NCBI GenBank assembly: GCA_965199005.1
Contig: CBDAQK010000006.1
Coordinates: 2,852,001-2,916,000, forward strand
Direction: 5' to 3'
Source of the DNA: LMUY01 sp965199005
GTDB taxonomy: Bacteria; Pseudomonadota; Alphaproteobacteria; Acetobacterales; Acetobacteraceae
Length of the DNA stretch: 64,000 bases
How positions within the stretch are numbered: the first letter of the stretch is position 1; every line of letters starts with the position of its first letter. Of the stretch, positions 44,494-52,773 are shown in pieces. Below the pieces are notes generated by a model. The model saw nothing but the letters and a program-made list of their open reading frames with translations, did no database searches and was not told the DNA's origin. Made by a program: the position numbers and the translations under genes.

Positions 44494-44539
44494 AGCCGCG
44501 CGCAACCGTGGCAAGGCCGACGCCTCCGTTCCCAAGTGA
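44283..44539 (+). CDS. Ribbon-helix-helix-like module, frameshifted C-terminus of dcm-C or separate overlapping gene
   Basis: The frame reads GETGIKAATRSTTLYLLPDE, then LRRLRRLAVDLDVSLHDLVL and RGLDKVLAEHGERPLARY. This has the beta-strand then two-helix layout of Arc/MetJ-type DNA-binding modules. dcm-A carries a related module in frame (IKSRTKGLLLYLLPEAHAAF). No ATG or GTG lies close to the module start in this frame; the nearest is an ATG at 44192 deep inside dcm-C motifs. A frameshifted fusion is therefore the simplest reading; a programmed shift or a reading error are alternatives. Confidence 0.55.
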
Positions 44540-44706
44540 GCTACGGAGCGGCGAAAGCAAGCAGGGGCGGTTCCATCATCGGCACTTTCCACGGCCGCCG
44601 CTCCTGCTGCTCGCACCGAACGCGCCTGCACTAACCATGCTGTGGCTCTTGACAACAAGGTTAATGACATATCTGTTGTTTCAGTAATTTCTGAAATGAC
44701 TAGGCG
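44540..44706 (+). promoter_or_regulatory. Promoter region of the gbsR-cydAB operon with a dyad
   Basis: TTGACA at 44649-44654 is a possible -35 box, with a weak -10 (TATCTG at 44670). The dyad TTTCAG-TAATTT-CTGAAA lies at 44679-44696, ten bases before the gbsR start. Its position suggests autoregulation by the MarR-like product. The local AT content is well above the surroundings. Confidence 0.5.
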
Positions 44707-45288
44707 ATGACTCTCCCACCTCTGGCCCAGAAGTTTGTCCTGCACTTTGGCGAGATGGGAGGCCGCTGGGGCATCAACCGCACGGTTAGCCAGATCTATG
44801 CCCTGCTCTTTCTCTCGGACCATCCGCTGAATGCGGAGGAGATCACGGAGGCACTGGGCGTGTCCCGGTCCAACGTCAGCATGGGCATCAAGGAGCTGGA
44901 AGCCTGGCGGCTGGTGCGCAAGCGCCACCTGCCGGACGACCGGCGGGACCATTTCGAGGCTCCCGACGACGTCTGGCAGATTGTTCGGACCCTGGCCGAG
45001 GAGCGACGCAAGCGCGAAGTCGACCCAACCCTGTCCATGCTGCGCGACATCCTGATGGAAACGCCGGGCAGCGTGGAAGAGCGTCACGCCCAGGAGCGCA
45101 TGGGGGAGATGAAGGAACTCATCGAGGTCCTGGTCGGTTGGGCCGACGACGTCCAGAAACTGGACAACAACAGCCTGCGCCAGCTCCTGGCTCTTGGTGC
45201 AGGCGTGTCCAAGGTGTTGGATTTCAAGGGCAAGGTCTCGGTGCTGGTCGGCGGCAGGCGGGCGCGTACGGCGGCGGACGAGACGTGA
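44707..45288 (+). CDS. GbsR/MarR-family transcriptional regulator
   Basis: A 193-residue winged-helix regulator. The GbsR signature is visible from QKFVLHFGEMGGRWGINRTV and IYALLFLSDHPLNAEEITEA to LGVSRSNVSMGIKELEAW. A long C-terminal helical dimerisation region follows. This subgroup is regularly encoded directly before cydAB-type oxidase genes. It overlaps cydA by one base (TGATG), so it is co-transcribed and probably controls the oxidase. Confidence 0.88.
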   Translation: MTLPPLAQKFVLHFGEMGGRWGINRTVSQIYALLFLSDHPLNAEEITEALGVSRSNVSMGIKELEAWRLVRKRHLPDDRRDHFEAPDDVWQIVRTLAEERRKREVDPTLSMLRDILMETPGSVEERHAQERMGEMKELIEVLVGWADDVQKLDNNSLRQLLALGAGVSKVLDFKGKVSVLVGGRRARTAADET

Positions 45289-46712
45289 TGGACGCCTTCC
45301 ACCTGGCGCGGCTGCAGTTCGGATTCACGGTCGCGTTCCACATCGTCTTCCCGGCCTTCTCCATAGGGCTCGCCAGCTACCTGATGGTGCTGGAAGGCCT
45401 CTGGCTGAAGACAGGCAAGCAGGTCTATCTCGACCTCTTCAAATACTGGATCAAGATCTTCTCGATCGGATTCGCCATGGGCGTCGTGTCCGGCTTGGTG
45501 ATGAGTTACGAGTTCGGCACCAACTGGTCGCAGTATGCCGACAAGGCCGGACCGGTGATCGGTCCGGTGATGGCCTACGAGGTGATGACGGCCTTCTTCG
45601 TCGAAGCAGGCTTCCTGGGCGTCATGCTGTTCGGCATGGACCGCGTGGGCCGCGGTTTGCACTTCTTTGCCACCTGCATGGTAGCCGGGGGTACTCTCCT
45701 GTCGGCGTTCTGGATACTGTCGGTGAACAGCTGGATGCAGACACCTGCGGGTTTCGGCATTGGGCCGGACGGCAGGATGTTTCCCACGGACTACTGGCAG
45801 GTGGTCTTCAACCCCTCCGTGTTCGTCCGGGTGCCCCACATGGTGCTCGCCTCCTACCTCATCGTGGCCTTCATCGTCGGAGGCGTCGGCGCCTGGCACA
45901 TGCTGCGCGGCCACCGTACGGCCGCCGTGCACAAGATGTTTTCTATGGCCATGTGGATGGCGGCGGTCGTGGCGCCGCTGCAGATCGGAATGGGTGACCT
46001 CCATGGCCTCAACACGCTGGAGCACCAGCCGATGAAAATCGCCGCGATGGAGGGTGATTGGGAGCCGTCAGGTTCAGAGGGCGCGCCGCTAATACTTTTC
46101 GGGCTGCCCGACATGGCGCATGAGCGGACCGACTACAAACTCGAAATCCCCCACCTCTCCTCGCTGATCCTGACCCATAGCTGGGACGGTCGAGTTCCCG
46201 GGCTGAAGCAGGTGCCACCTGCAGACCGGCCTTATGCTCCTGTCGTGTTCTGGACGTTTCGTGCCATGGTGGGCATCGGCTTCGCGATGTTCGGGCTCGG
46301 GGCGTTCAGCCTGTTCGCACGGTGGCGCGGCACGCTGTTCACCAGCCGCTGGTTGCACTGGCTGGCACTGATGATGGCCCCGGCCCCCATCGTGGCCATG
46401 CTGTGCGGCTGGATGACCACGGAAATCGGCCGCCAGCCCTATACCGTCTACGGCGTGCTACGGACGGCGGACAGCGTCTCGCCGATCGCGTTGCCCGGGA
46501 TTGCGACGTCCCTCGCGGTGTTCGCCGTGGTCTACTTCGTCGTCTTCGGAGCCGGAATCATGGTCATCCTGCGCATGATGAGCCATCCGCCGCATAGCGG
46601 CGAGACTGGGCTTGATCCGGACAAGCCGATCCGGTCGGCGGGCATCCACCCCGGTTTGCCCGGTGCGGTGCCGCCGGGTACCGGCGGCCAATCCCCCCTG
46701 CCTGCGGAGTAG
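45288..46712 (+). CDS. cydA: Cytochrome bd-type/cyanide-insensitive quinol oxidase subunit I
   Basis: A 474-residue membrane protein with about nine helices. Haem ligand regions are visible: LQFGFTVAFHIVFPAFSIGL (His for b595), YEFGTNWSQYADKAGPVIG and the Met/GRQPYTVYG region. The quinol loop between helices 6 and 7 is short, as in CIO-type oxidases. It reduces O2 with quinol and contributes to the proton gradient. Bd/CIO oxidases tolerate sulfide and cyanide much better than haem-copper oxidases, which fits the sulfide-oxidation genes downstream. Confidence 0.93.
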   Translation: MDAFHLARLQFGFTVAFHIVFPAFSIGLASYLMVLEGLWLKTGKQVYLDLFKYWIKIFSIGFAMGVVSGLVMSYEFGTNWSQYADKAGPVIGPVMAYEVMTAFFVEAGFLGVMLFGMDRVGRGLHFFATCMVAGGTLLSAFWILSVNSWMQTPAGFGIGPDGRMFPTDYWQVVFNPSVFVRVPHMVLASYLIVAFIVGGVGAWHMLRGHRTAAVHKMFSMAMWMAAVVAPLQIGMGDLHGLNTLEHQPMKIAAMEGDWEPSGSEGAPLILFGLPDMAHERTDYKLEIPHLSSLILTHSWDGRVPGLKQVPPADRPYAPVVFWTFRAMVGIGFAMFGLGAFSLFARWRGTLFTSRWLHWLALMMAPAPIVAMLCGWMTTEIGRQPYTVYGVLRTADSVSPIALPGIATSLAVFAVVYFVVFGAGIMVILRMMSHPPHSGETGLDPDKPIRSAGIHPGLPGAVPPGTGGQSPLPAE

Positions 46713-46716
46713 CCCC

Positions 46717-47730
46717 ATGACCGCGCAGACCATCGCTGTCGTCTGGGCCGGGCTGCTTGCCTTCGCGGTGCTCGCCTACGTCGTGCTGGACGGGTTCGAT
46801 CTCGGCGTCGGGATGCTGTTCGCCGCCGAGCGGGGGCCAGAGGACCGCGACACGATGGTCAACACCATCGCTCCCATGTGGGATGGCAACGAGACGTGGC
46901 TCGTGCTGGGCGGAGGCGGCCTGTTCGGAGTCTTCCCCCTGGCCTACAGCGTCATCCTTCCAGCGCTCTACCCGGTGATACTGGGCATGCTGTTTGGCCT
47001 GATATTCCGCGGCGTAGCCTTCGAATTGCGCTTCCGGGCCTACACGGCCACCGGGCGTCGGTTGTGGGATGTGGCCTTCTTCGGCGGTTCTCTGGTGGCG
47101 GCGTCGTGCCAGGGCCTGGCACTCGGCGGGCTGCTGCAGGGCATCCACGTCGTGGACCGGCAATATGCGGGCGGCTGGTTCGACTGGCTGACCCCTTTCA
47201 CCGTGCTCTGCGGCGTCGCGGTCGTGGTTGGCTATGCCTGGCTTGGGGCATGCTGGCTGATTTGGCGCACTACGGGCTCCTTACAGAACCGGGCGCGGCG
47301 GCAGGCGGTGGTGCTGGCCTGCGGCATGCTCGGGCTGATCGTGGCGGTCAGTATCTGGACGCCTTTCTTGAACGCGACGTTCATGACGCGCTGGTTCGGC
47401 TGGCCCGGCATCCTGCTCACGAGTCCTGTACCGGTACTGGTCGGCCTGGTCGCGCTGGGCTTTGCCTGGGGCATCCGCCGACGCCACCACTTGACCCCAT
47501 TTCTTTGTGCGCTGGGCATCTTCGTGCTCTGCTTCGCCGGGCTGGGCATCAGCTTCTTTCCGCTGATGGTGCCGCCCGACATCACCATCTGGCAGGCGGC
47601 CGCCCCGCGGGACAGCCAGCTGTTCGTCCTCGTGGGCGCGTCCGTCCTGATACCCCTCATCCTCTGCTACTCGGGCTTTTCCTACTGGGTTTTCCGCGGG
47701 AAGGTCGAAGCCGGTGCGAACTACCACTGA
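46717..47730 (+). CDS. cydB: Cytochrome bd-type quinol oxidase subunit II
   Basis: A 337-residue membrane protein of the CydB family. It starts MTAQTIAVVWAGLLAFAVLA, continues with YVVLDGFDLGVGML and APMWDGNETWLVLGGGG (the conserved WDGNETWLV block), and ends SGFSYWVFRGK. The ATG at 46717 lies four bases after the cydA stop. It forms the heterodimer with CydA and is required for haem insertion. Confidence 0.94.
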   Translation: MTAQTIAVVWAGLLAFAVLAYVVLDGFDLGVGMLFAAERGPEDRDTMVNTIAPMWDGNETWLVLGGGGLFGVFPLAYSVILPALYPVILGMLFGLIFRGVAFELRFRAYTATGRRLWDVAFFGGSLVAASCQGLALGGLLQGIHVVDRQYAGGWFDWLTPFTVLCGVAVVVGYAWLGACWLIWRTTGSLQNRARRQAVVLACGMLGLIVAVSIWTPFLNATFMTRWFGWPGILLTSPVPVLVGLVALGFAWGIRRRHHLTPFLCALGIFVLCFAGLGISFFPLMVPPDITIWQAAAPRDSQLFVLVGASVLIPLILCYSGFSYWVFRGKVEAGANYH

Positions 47731-47842
47731 CGACCATGCCTGGCTCCGGCGGCTTTGCTGGTTTGTAGCCCTGTGGGCCGCTGGCGTGCTCGCGGTCGGC
47801 GCCGTCGCAGGCGCGCTGCACTGGCTGCTGAAGGCAGTTTAG
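47714..47842 (+). CDS. DUF2474-family small membrane protein, CydX-like oxidase subunit
   Basis: A 42-residue frame starting at a GTG at 47714, overlapping cydB by 17 bases. It has a polar head (RTTTDDHAWLRRL), a single membrane helix (CWFVALWAAGVLAVGAVAGA) and a short tail (LHWLLKAV). DUF2474 proteins are encoded right after cydAB in CIO operons and resemble CydX/CbdX in size and topology, so a stabilising small subunit is likely. The in-frame start is non-ATG; the nearby ATG is out of frame. Confidence 0.75.
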   Translation: MRTTTDDHAWLRRLCWFVALWAAGVLAVGAVAGALHWLLKAV

Positions 47843-47920
47843 GCGGTTCGCGTCCGTGAAGGCGTGCGGATTGTATGTCGTTCTCAGATGAGACCGGACA
47901 GGGGCCACGTAGTTTGCCAC

Positions 47921-47967
47921 AGCCTTTGATGGCCGCCTCGCCCTTGCCTGAGCGGCCGCCAAAGGCT
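47921..47967. terminator. Bidirectional terminator-like hairpin between cyd and anti-sigma genes
   Basis: AGCCTTTG and GCCGC (from 47921) pair with GCGGC and CAAAGGCT (to 47967), with a small internal loop and a 15-base apical loop. It lies between two convergent operons. There is no strong T run, so termination efficiency is uncertain. Confidence 0.5.
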
Positions 47968-48007
47968 ACCGCGAGTGCAATCCCAGGGCGCCCGCCTGCT
48001 GGGATGC

Positions 48008-48814
48008 CTAGCGCGCACCTGTCGGGGGCGGGGAGCCGGGATCCAGCTGCCGGTAGGCTGCCTGCGCCAGAGCGAGCAATGCGGGGCGGTCCACGGCGGC
48101 CACCATCGCGAAGCCCAGGCCGCCGTCGATCCACGAAAACGCCTCGAAGCCGTCGGACGCGGCGAACCGGAAGCGCGTGTCGCGGCCATCCGCCTCCCTG
48201 ATGAGCAGCGTCAGACGCTGTCCGGCATGGTCGCTGTACATGAACTGCGCCGCGGCGCGCCCATCCTCGGGCACCACCCGCCCGCCCATCAAGTCGAAAC
48301 CCTCGGCCGAGAGGTCGGGGATCTTCAACGTCCGGCCGACCCGCCTGGACAGCCACTGCACGAGGTGGGCCTGTTGGGTCGCTGGAACCTCAACCGGGTG
48401 GGCGACCTCGACGGCGAATACCCGGTGCGCGGCAATGGCAACGGCTGCGGCGGCGGCGACGCCGTAGCCCCTTGCGGCCGTCGCGTCCCAGCCACGCGCC
48501 TCCCATCCCGCCGCCGCACCCGCCGCCAGAAGGAGCAGGGAGGCGGCAACAGCGCCCAGCCGGGTGCGGGCCCAAACCCGGCGCCGGGCAATCATCGGCG
48601 CCACGCGCAGCCGCGCCGGGATGGGCTGCGCGGAGATGGGGTCGAGCCTCGCCTTGAGTTCCTGCCTCAAGGCGCGGTCAGCCGACACGCGGGCGGCAAG
48701 CCCTGCATCGGCCGCGAGCGCCGTCTCGACCAGGGCGAGCCTGCCGCCCGGCAGCCGTCCATCGATGTAGGCTTCGAGGTCGTCCTCCCCGACCGGGCCG
48801 GAGCTGCCGTTCAT
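48008..48814 (-). CDS. Transmembrane anti-sigma factor
   Basis: A 268-residue protein. The N-terminal EDDLEAYIDGRLPGGRLALV is the typical sigma-binding start of RsiW/ChrR-like anti-sigma factors. One or two hydrophobic segments follow (LGAVAASLLLLAAGAAAGW and GVAAAAAVAIAAH), then a periplasmic sensor-like part (LKIPDLSAEGFDLMGGRVVP, RLTLLIREADG). No zinc-binding HxxxCxxC motif is visible. It overlaps the sigma gene by four bases. It should hold the ECF factor at the membrane until a signal, perhaps sulfur or redox stress, releases it. Confidence 0.82.
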   Translation of the reverse strand: MNGSSGPVGEDDLEAYIDGRLPGGRLALVETALAADAGLAARVSADRALRQELKARLDPISAQPIPARLRVAPMIARRRVWARTRLGAVAASLLLLAAGAAAGWEARGWDATAARGYGVAAAAAVAIAAHRVFAVEVAHPVEVPATQQAHLVQWLSRRVGRTLKIPDLSAEGFDLMGGRVVPEDGRAAAQFMYSDHAGQRLTLLIREADGRDTRFRFAASDGFEAFSWIDGGLGFAMVAAVDRPALLALAQAAYRQLDPGSPPPTGAR

Positions 48815-49320
48815 TTCACCCTCCTCAGGGCGACGCGCTCCCCGCCTTCCACCAACCGCCTGAGCTGCGCGCGCGCCCTGCTCAGGCGGGACATTATGGT
48901 CCCTTCTGGGACGCCGAATACCAGGGCCGCTTGCGCGTAGGAAAGCTCCTCGACGCCGATGAGCAGCAGCAACGACCGCTGGTCCTCGCCCATGCGGTCC
49001 AGCGCCGCCAAGGCGTCGCGCGCAACCAGGTGGCGTTCGCCTTCGGCATCGCACGATGCGTGGCCATCCACCTCGGCCAACTCCACATGCAAGCCCTGCC
49101 GGGAGCGGGTTCGCACGCCGTTGAGGAACAGATTGCGCTGCATCGTCAGCAGCCAGGCGCGGAGGCTGTCGTCCCGCCGCCGGAGCCGCCAGCGGCCGAC
49201 CGCCCGCTCAAGCGTATCCTGCACCAGGTCGTCGGCCGCCTCCCGATCTCGCAGCAGCGCCCAGGCATACCGGCGCAGGGCCGGAATGTGGGGTTCAAGC
49301 TCCGCCGCGAGATCGGGCAC
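48811..49320 (-). CDS. ECF-family RNA polymerase sigma factor
   Basis: A 169-residue sigma-70 of the ECF type. Region 2 reads LRRYAWALLRDREAADDLVQ and DTLERA; region 4 reads LIGVEELSYAQAALVFGVPE and GTIMSRLSRARAQLRRL. It lies eight bases after the secreted-protein gene and overlaps the anti-sigma gene. The target promoters cannot be deduced; autoregulation of the sulfur cluster upstream is likely by family habit. Confidence 0.88.
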   Translation of the reverse strand: MPDLAAELEPHIPALRRYAWALLRDREAADDLVQDTLERAVGRWRLRRRDDSLRAWLLTMQRNLFLNGVRTRSRQGLHVELAEVDGHASCDAEGERHLVARDALAALDRMGEDQRSLLLLIGVEELSYAQAALVFGVPEGTIMSRLSRARAQLRRLVEGGERVALRRVK

Positions 49321-49327
49321 CTGGCAG

Positions 49328-49711
49328 CTACGGCGTGGCGATGTGCCAGGCGCCGTTCAGGAAGCCGTCGCCCTTGGTGTCTGCGGGCATGGTGTCCTTG
49401 GCGAAGGTATAGAGCGGCTTGCCCTTGTATGCCCACTGCATGGTCCCGTCGTCGCGGGTGATCTTCGTCCAACCAGCCGGGGCCGCGGTGTCGGTGGCCT
49501 TGAAGGCGGGCCAGTTGGCGGCACACGGCCCGTTGCACATCGACTTGCCGCCCGCGTCCTTGTCGAAGTCATACAGCGTCATGCCGCGGGCATCCACCAG
49601 GGCTTTGCCCTTGCTCGTGTCGGCTACCGAGGCGGGCATGTTCCCCTGCGCCATGGCGCATCCTGCCAGGGCGATCGCAAGCGTTCCGGCAGCCATCGTG
49701 TATCTCAGCAT
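49328..49711 (-). CDS. Secreted YxFxxD-repeat protein (COG4315-like)
   Basis: A 127-residue exported protein. The leader LRYTMAAGTLAIALAGCAMA has a lipobox-like LAGC. Three short repeats follow: GMTLYDFDKDAGGKSMCNGP, the CAANWPAF block, and GKPLYTFAKDTMPADTKGDG. The fold is that of small lipoproteins with Yx(F/W)xxD repeats of unknown function, often encoded with ECF sigma/anti-sigma pairs. It is immediately upstream of the sigma gene and is probably its target or sensor partner. Confidence 0.8.
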   Translation of the reverse strand: MLRYTMAAGTLAIALAGCAMAQGNMPASVADTSKGKALVDARGMTLYDFDKDAGGKSMCNGPCAANWPAFKATDTAAPAGWTKITRDDGTMQWAYKGKPLYTFAKDTMPADTKGDGFLNGAWHIATP

Positions 49712-49820
49712 CGGTATTCTCCTTGAGGTCGGCGCAGACCGCGCCTGCAATGGAGACACCGTTGCTCCGCAGTCATTCCATCGGAGCGCCGCTTTTTCTG
49801 AGGCCGTCTCTTGGCCGGAC

Positions 49821-50288
49821 CTATGGCCGCAGGTAGGCCCAGCCCTGTTCCTGCAGCTCGCTGAGCCGGACGACGCCAGACGGCACGGAGGTCGCCTCAC
49901 CCACGATTTTCACGTCCTTGCCCTCGGCATGGCTCATGCCTTCCCGCGTGTTCTCGCAAGCCGACAAGACCAGGCCGGGATGCTCGGAATGCATCGTCGC
50001 CAGCCTCGACTTCACCGGCGAGGTGTCTTCGCGGAGCATGGTCAGTCCAGGCCCGAAGGCCACGACCTCCACGTCGACCGGCTCACCGCGGGCCTTGTAG
50101 TAAGCATACATGTTGCCGACGTTGTTCAACAGCTGGTTCATCACCGCGGGATCCGAGACGTCGATCTGGAACGCCACGTGGTGACCACCCTTTGCGTCCG
50201 CGGCGACTGCGGAGCTGCCAGCCGACGCGAAGACAACGATGCAGGTGGCCAAGGCCGCTGCCGTCAGACGCTTGAGCATGTTCGTCAT
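49821..50288 (-). CDS. Exported DsrE-family protein
   Basis: A 155-residue protein with a cleavable signal (LTAAALATCIVVFASAGSSA, cut near AVAA). A DsrE/DsrF-like domain follows: HVAFQIDVSDPAVMNQLLNN, VEVVAFGPGL and LVLSACENTREG. The single Cys in SACENT is at the place where DsrE-type sulfur carriers hold persulfide. Periplasmic location fits handling of reduced sulfur outside the cytoplasm. The gene is part of the long minus-strand sulfur cluster. Confidence 0.82.
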   Translation of the reverse strand: MTNMLKRLTAAALATCIVVFASAGSSAVAADAKGGHHVAFQIDVSDPAVMNQLLNNVGNMYAYYKARGEPVDVEVVAFGPGLTMLREDTSPVKSRLATMHSEHPGLVLSACENTREGMSHAEGKDVKIVGEATSVPSGVVRLSELQEQGWAYLRP

Positions 50289-50328
50289 GTCACTCTCCAG
50301 GGTTCGGGTCCGTCTGGCGTGCCGCATA

Positions 50329-50716
50329 TCAGCCCGGTCGCCGCAGGACCGTGTAGACCAGGTAGGCGAACAGCGTCCCGCCAAGGGCGAGGAGAAGGGC
50401 GACCAGCGCCATGTCCATGCGCCCGCCGCGCGCCCGGCGCTCGTCGGCGGCGTCGATGTCCCGGCCTACCTGGTGGAAGCGGACGGTTGCCACGGCCATC
50501 ATCGTGCCGCCCAGCAGGATGAGGAGGAGACCTGCACGTCTCCCACCACCTGGTTGCGGGCGATGGCGCCTGTCCAGCCAGCGATTTCGCGGCGACGACG
50601 AGGAACAGGTCGAATTTCTCGACCAGGAAGCCAAAGGCCATGACCGCGAAGGCCGTCCGGACCCACGCCAGGTGGGTCCGCTCGTAGGCCGCATGGTCGG
50701 AAAACCGCGCGATCAC
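50329..50716 (-). pseudogene. DUF202 (YidH-like) membrane protein gene with a frameshift
   Basis: The first part, from a GTG at 50716, reads IARFSDHAAYERTHLAWVRT and AFAVMAFGFLVEKFDLFL, the standard DUF202 start. The second half (AGLLLILLGGTMMAVATVRF, then LVALLLALGGTLFAYLVY) lies in another frame that begins near 50,540-50,570. One base is therefore missing or extra in the linker. The start overlaps the YeeE gene stop (GTGA), so it belongs to the operon. It could be a real mutation or a sequencing error. Confidence 0.7.
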
Positions 50717-51177
50717 TCCGCAGCGTCCGCGACCGCAGGCAACGCATCATCGGGCCGCGTTGGGCCTACGGCCAATTTGTGGAGCCACATTCCGGCAAGC
50801 ATCGCGAGCACGAAAATCACAGCCCCCGGCGCACCCGTCGACAGCGCCGCCAGGGCGGGACCGGGGCAGAACCCCGCCAATCCCCAGCCCGATCCGAAAA
50901 TCGCAGCGCCCCCGAGCAGCCTGCCATCGATGCGCCCCGCGGCGGGAACATCAAAGTCCGGGGCGAAGGCGGGCTGCGCCATCCGGGACCTCAGGGCCAC
51001 CCCGCACCCCGAAATGGCAACAGCCCCACCGAGAACAAAGGCGAGGCTCGGATCCCACGACCCTGCGACGTCCAGGAAGCCCAGGACCCGGACCGGGTCG
51101 AGCATGCCCGACACTGCCAGTCCGACCCCGAACAGCAAGCCCGCCGCCAGCGCGGTCACGAGCTTCGCGGGTTCCAC
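50713..51177 (-). CDS. YeeE/YedE half-size transporter subunit (DUF6691-type)
   Basis: A 154-residue membrane protein starting at a GTG at 51177. Sulfur-transport motifs FGVGLAVSGMLDPVRVLGFL, ISGCGVALRSR and GLAGFCPGPALAAL carry the conserved cysteines of the YeeE (TsuA) family. Here the family is split into two half-size proteins. Together with the preceding gene it should form one thiosulfate or sulfane-sulfur channel. The two genes overlap by 22 bases. Confidence 0.85.
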   Translation of the reverse strand: MEPAKLVTALAAGLLFGVGLAVSGMLDPVRVLGFLDVAGSWDPSLAFVLGGAVAISGCGVALRSRMAQPAFAPDFDVPAAGRIDGRLLGGAAIFGSGWGLAGFCPGPALAALSTGAPGAVIFVLAMLAGMWLHKLAVGPTRPDDALPAVADAAE

Positions 51178-51593
51178 TCCGGTAGGAGATGTCGGACGAC
51201 GAAAACCGTCGCCGCCGCCACGGCCATGAAGATGCACACGGCCGCAAACGAACGTGGGGATAGCCGCGCCAGTCCGCAGACGCCATGGCCACTGGTACAA
51301 CCAGAACCCAGCCGCGTCCCGAAACCCACGAGCAGGCCCGCTGCGACCAGGACCGGAGAGGACGCGAGGATGCGAACCCGCGGGAAGTGACCCGCGACGA
51401 CTGCATACGCCAAGGGGCCCGCAACCAGACCGAGCAAGAATGCAGCACGCCACGCGGAAGCATGGTTCCAACGTTCCATCAGTCCAGCGGCAATCCCGCT
51501 TATGCCTGCAACGCGGCCGTTGGCCACCAGAAGCACGGTGGCGGATAGTCCGATCAGCATCCCGCCGAGGAGAGAAGGCCAGTAGCCCGTCAT
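51156..51593 (-). CDS. YeeE/YedE half-size transporter subunit
   Basis: A 145-residue membrane protein, MTGYWPSLLGGMLIGLSATV, with the hallmark RLGSGCTSGHGVCGLARLSP carrying two conserved cysteines. TsuA-type proteins pass thiosulfate across the membrane by a relay of cysteines. The start at 51593 lies four bases after the stop of the cytochrome gene. It is partner of the following half-size protein. Confidence 0.87.
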   Translation of the reverse strand: MTGYWPSLLGGMLIGLSATVLLVANGRVAGISGIAAGLMERWNHASAWRAAFLLGLVAGPLAYAVVAGHFPRVRILASSPVLVAAGLLVGFGTRLGSGCTSGHGVCGLARLSPRSFAAVCIFMAVAAATVFVVRHLLPEWNPRSS

Positions 51594-51597
51594 CAGG

Positions 51598-52743
51598 TCA
51601 CTTGGACGCAGCGGTCGGGATGGATGGGGGTGCAGGCTCCATCTGCTTGATCTTCGCGCGTATGGGAGCGAATGGCCCAAGCCGGTGCTGCTCCTGGCTG
51701 AAGCCGTCCACATACGGCCCATAGCCGCTGTCGGCCGGTCGCTGCAGCGCCACTGGATAGTCGCGATCCAGGTTGGCCTTGGCGGGGCGGGCTTGCGCCT
51801 GCACGAAGGCGGCAACGTCCCAGGCGTCCTCCACAGACAGCACTGGCGCATCCCACGTCACACTGTTCGGCATGTTGCTGTGGATGAAGTTGGCTGCCGC
51901 GATCAGGCGGTCCATGCCCGCCCCGTCGTTGAAGCTGTCAGGCCCCCACAACGGCGGGAAGGTATAGCCCTGGCCGTCGCCGACCTCCCCCACGCGCTGG
52001 CCCTGGCCGTTGGCTCCGTGGCAGGCCACGCAGTTCTGGCTGTAGACCACCTGGCCGCGCTCCGGGTCGGCTGGGCGGGTCAGCTCCGTCATGCGGCCGG
52101 ACCCGCGGCCCGGCGTCGCTTCACCGACCGGCCGTCCGTCCGAAAGGAACTTCATGTAGGCCACGATGGACGTCATCTCCGGGCCTCTTAACGGCAGCGG
52201 CTTGCCGTTCATGCTCCGCGTCATGCAGCCTTCGATGCGGTCCTCCACGGTGCCGACGGCCCCGGAACGCGCGCGGTAGTTGGGAAAATCGGCGAAGACG
52301 CCCTGGAACGGCATGCCGAACTTCTTGGTGCCAGCCTTGAGGTGGCAGCTCGAGCAGTTGAGGTTGTTGCCCGCGAAGCGGTGGGCCGGGTCGGCGGCCT
52401 CGGGTCCGATGAGCTGCGCGGTTTTCTCGATAAGGTCGCGGCCCCGGCGGACAGTACGGCCCCAGTCGTCGTCCGGCAGCTTGTCGACGTCTGGGACGAC
52501 CCAGGGCGACTGCGCGCGAACCGCCGTCGTCTGCTGGGGCGCGTGGACGCCTGGGACCGTCGACGCGGGAGCGGGTGCTGGTGCTGGTGTCGGAAGGGCG
52601 GCGGCAACGGGCGCTGCAGAGGGCTCTGGTTTCGGCATGGGCCGCTCCGGCGCGGGTTCCCGGGAACCTGGCGGCCCCAGGATGGCCAGGGTCACGCCTC
52701 CCGCCAAGACCGCCCCGAAAGCCACCGTCATGATGTTAGGCAT
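51598..52743 (-). CDS. Dihaem cytochrome c, thiosulfate dehydrogenase (TsdA)-like
   Basis: A 381-residue protein. An N-terminal membrane anchor (MPNIMTVAFGAVLAGGVTLA) and a Pro/Ala-rich linker are followed by two cytochrome c domains. Haem sites are NNLNCSSCHLKAG and QNCVACHGANG. Around the first haem the block PFQGVFADFPNYRARSG and RIEGCMTRSMNGKPLP matches TsdA-type enzymes, including the Cys that can ligate haem iron. TsdA oxidises thiosulfate to tetrathionate, or the reverse. It sits in the periplasm beside YeeE and DsbA-like genes. Confidence 0.83.
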   Translation of the reverse strand: MPNIMTVAFGAVLAGGVTLAILGPPGSREPAPERPMPKPEPSAAPVAAALPTPAPAPAPASTVPGVHAPQQTTAVRAQSPWVVPDVDKLPDDDWGRTVRRGRDLIEKTAQLIGPEAADPAHRFAGNNLNCSSCHLKAGTKKFGMPFQGVFADFPNYRARSGAVGTVEDRIEGCMTRSMNGKPLPLRGPEMTSIVAYMKFLSDGRPVGEATPGRGSGRMTELTRPADPERGQVVYSQNCVACHGANGQGQRVGEVGDGQGYTFPPLWGPDSFNDGAGMDRLIAAANFIHSNMPNSVTWDAPVLSVEDAWDVAAFVQAQARPAKANLDRDYPVALQRPADSGYGPYVDGFSQEQHRLGPFAPIRAKIKQMEPAPPSIPTAASK

Positions 52744-52773
52744 GCCTGGCCGCTCCTTGCGACACGGTCCCCG

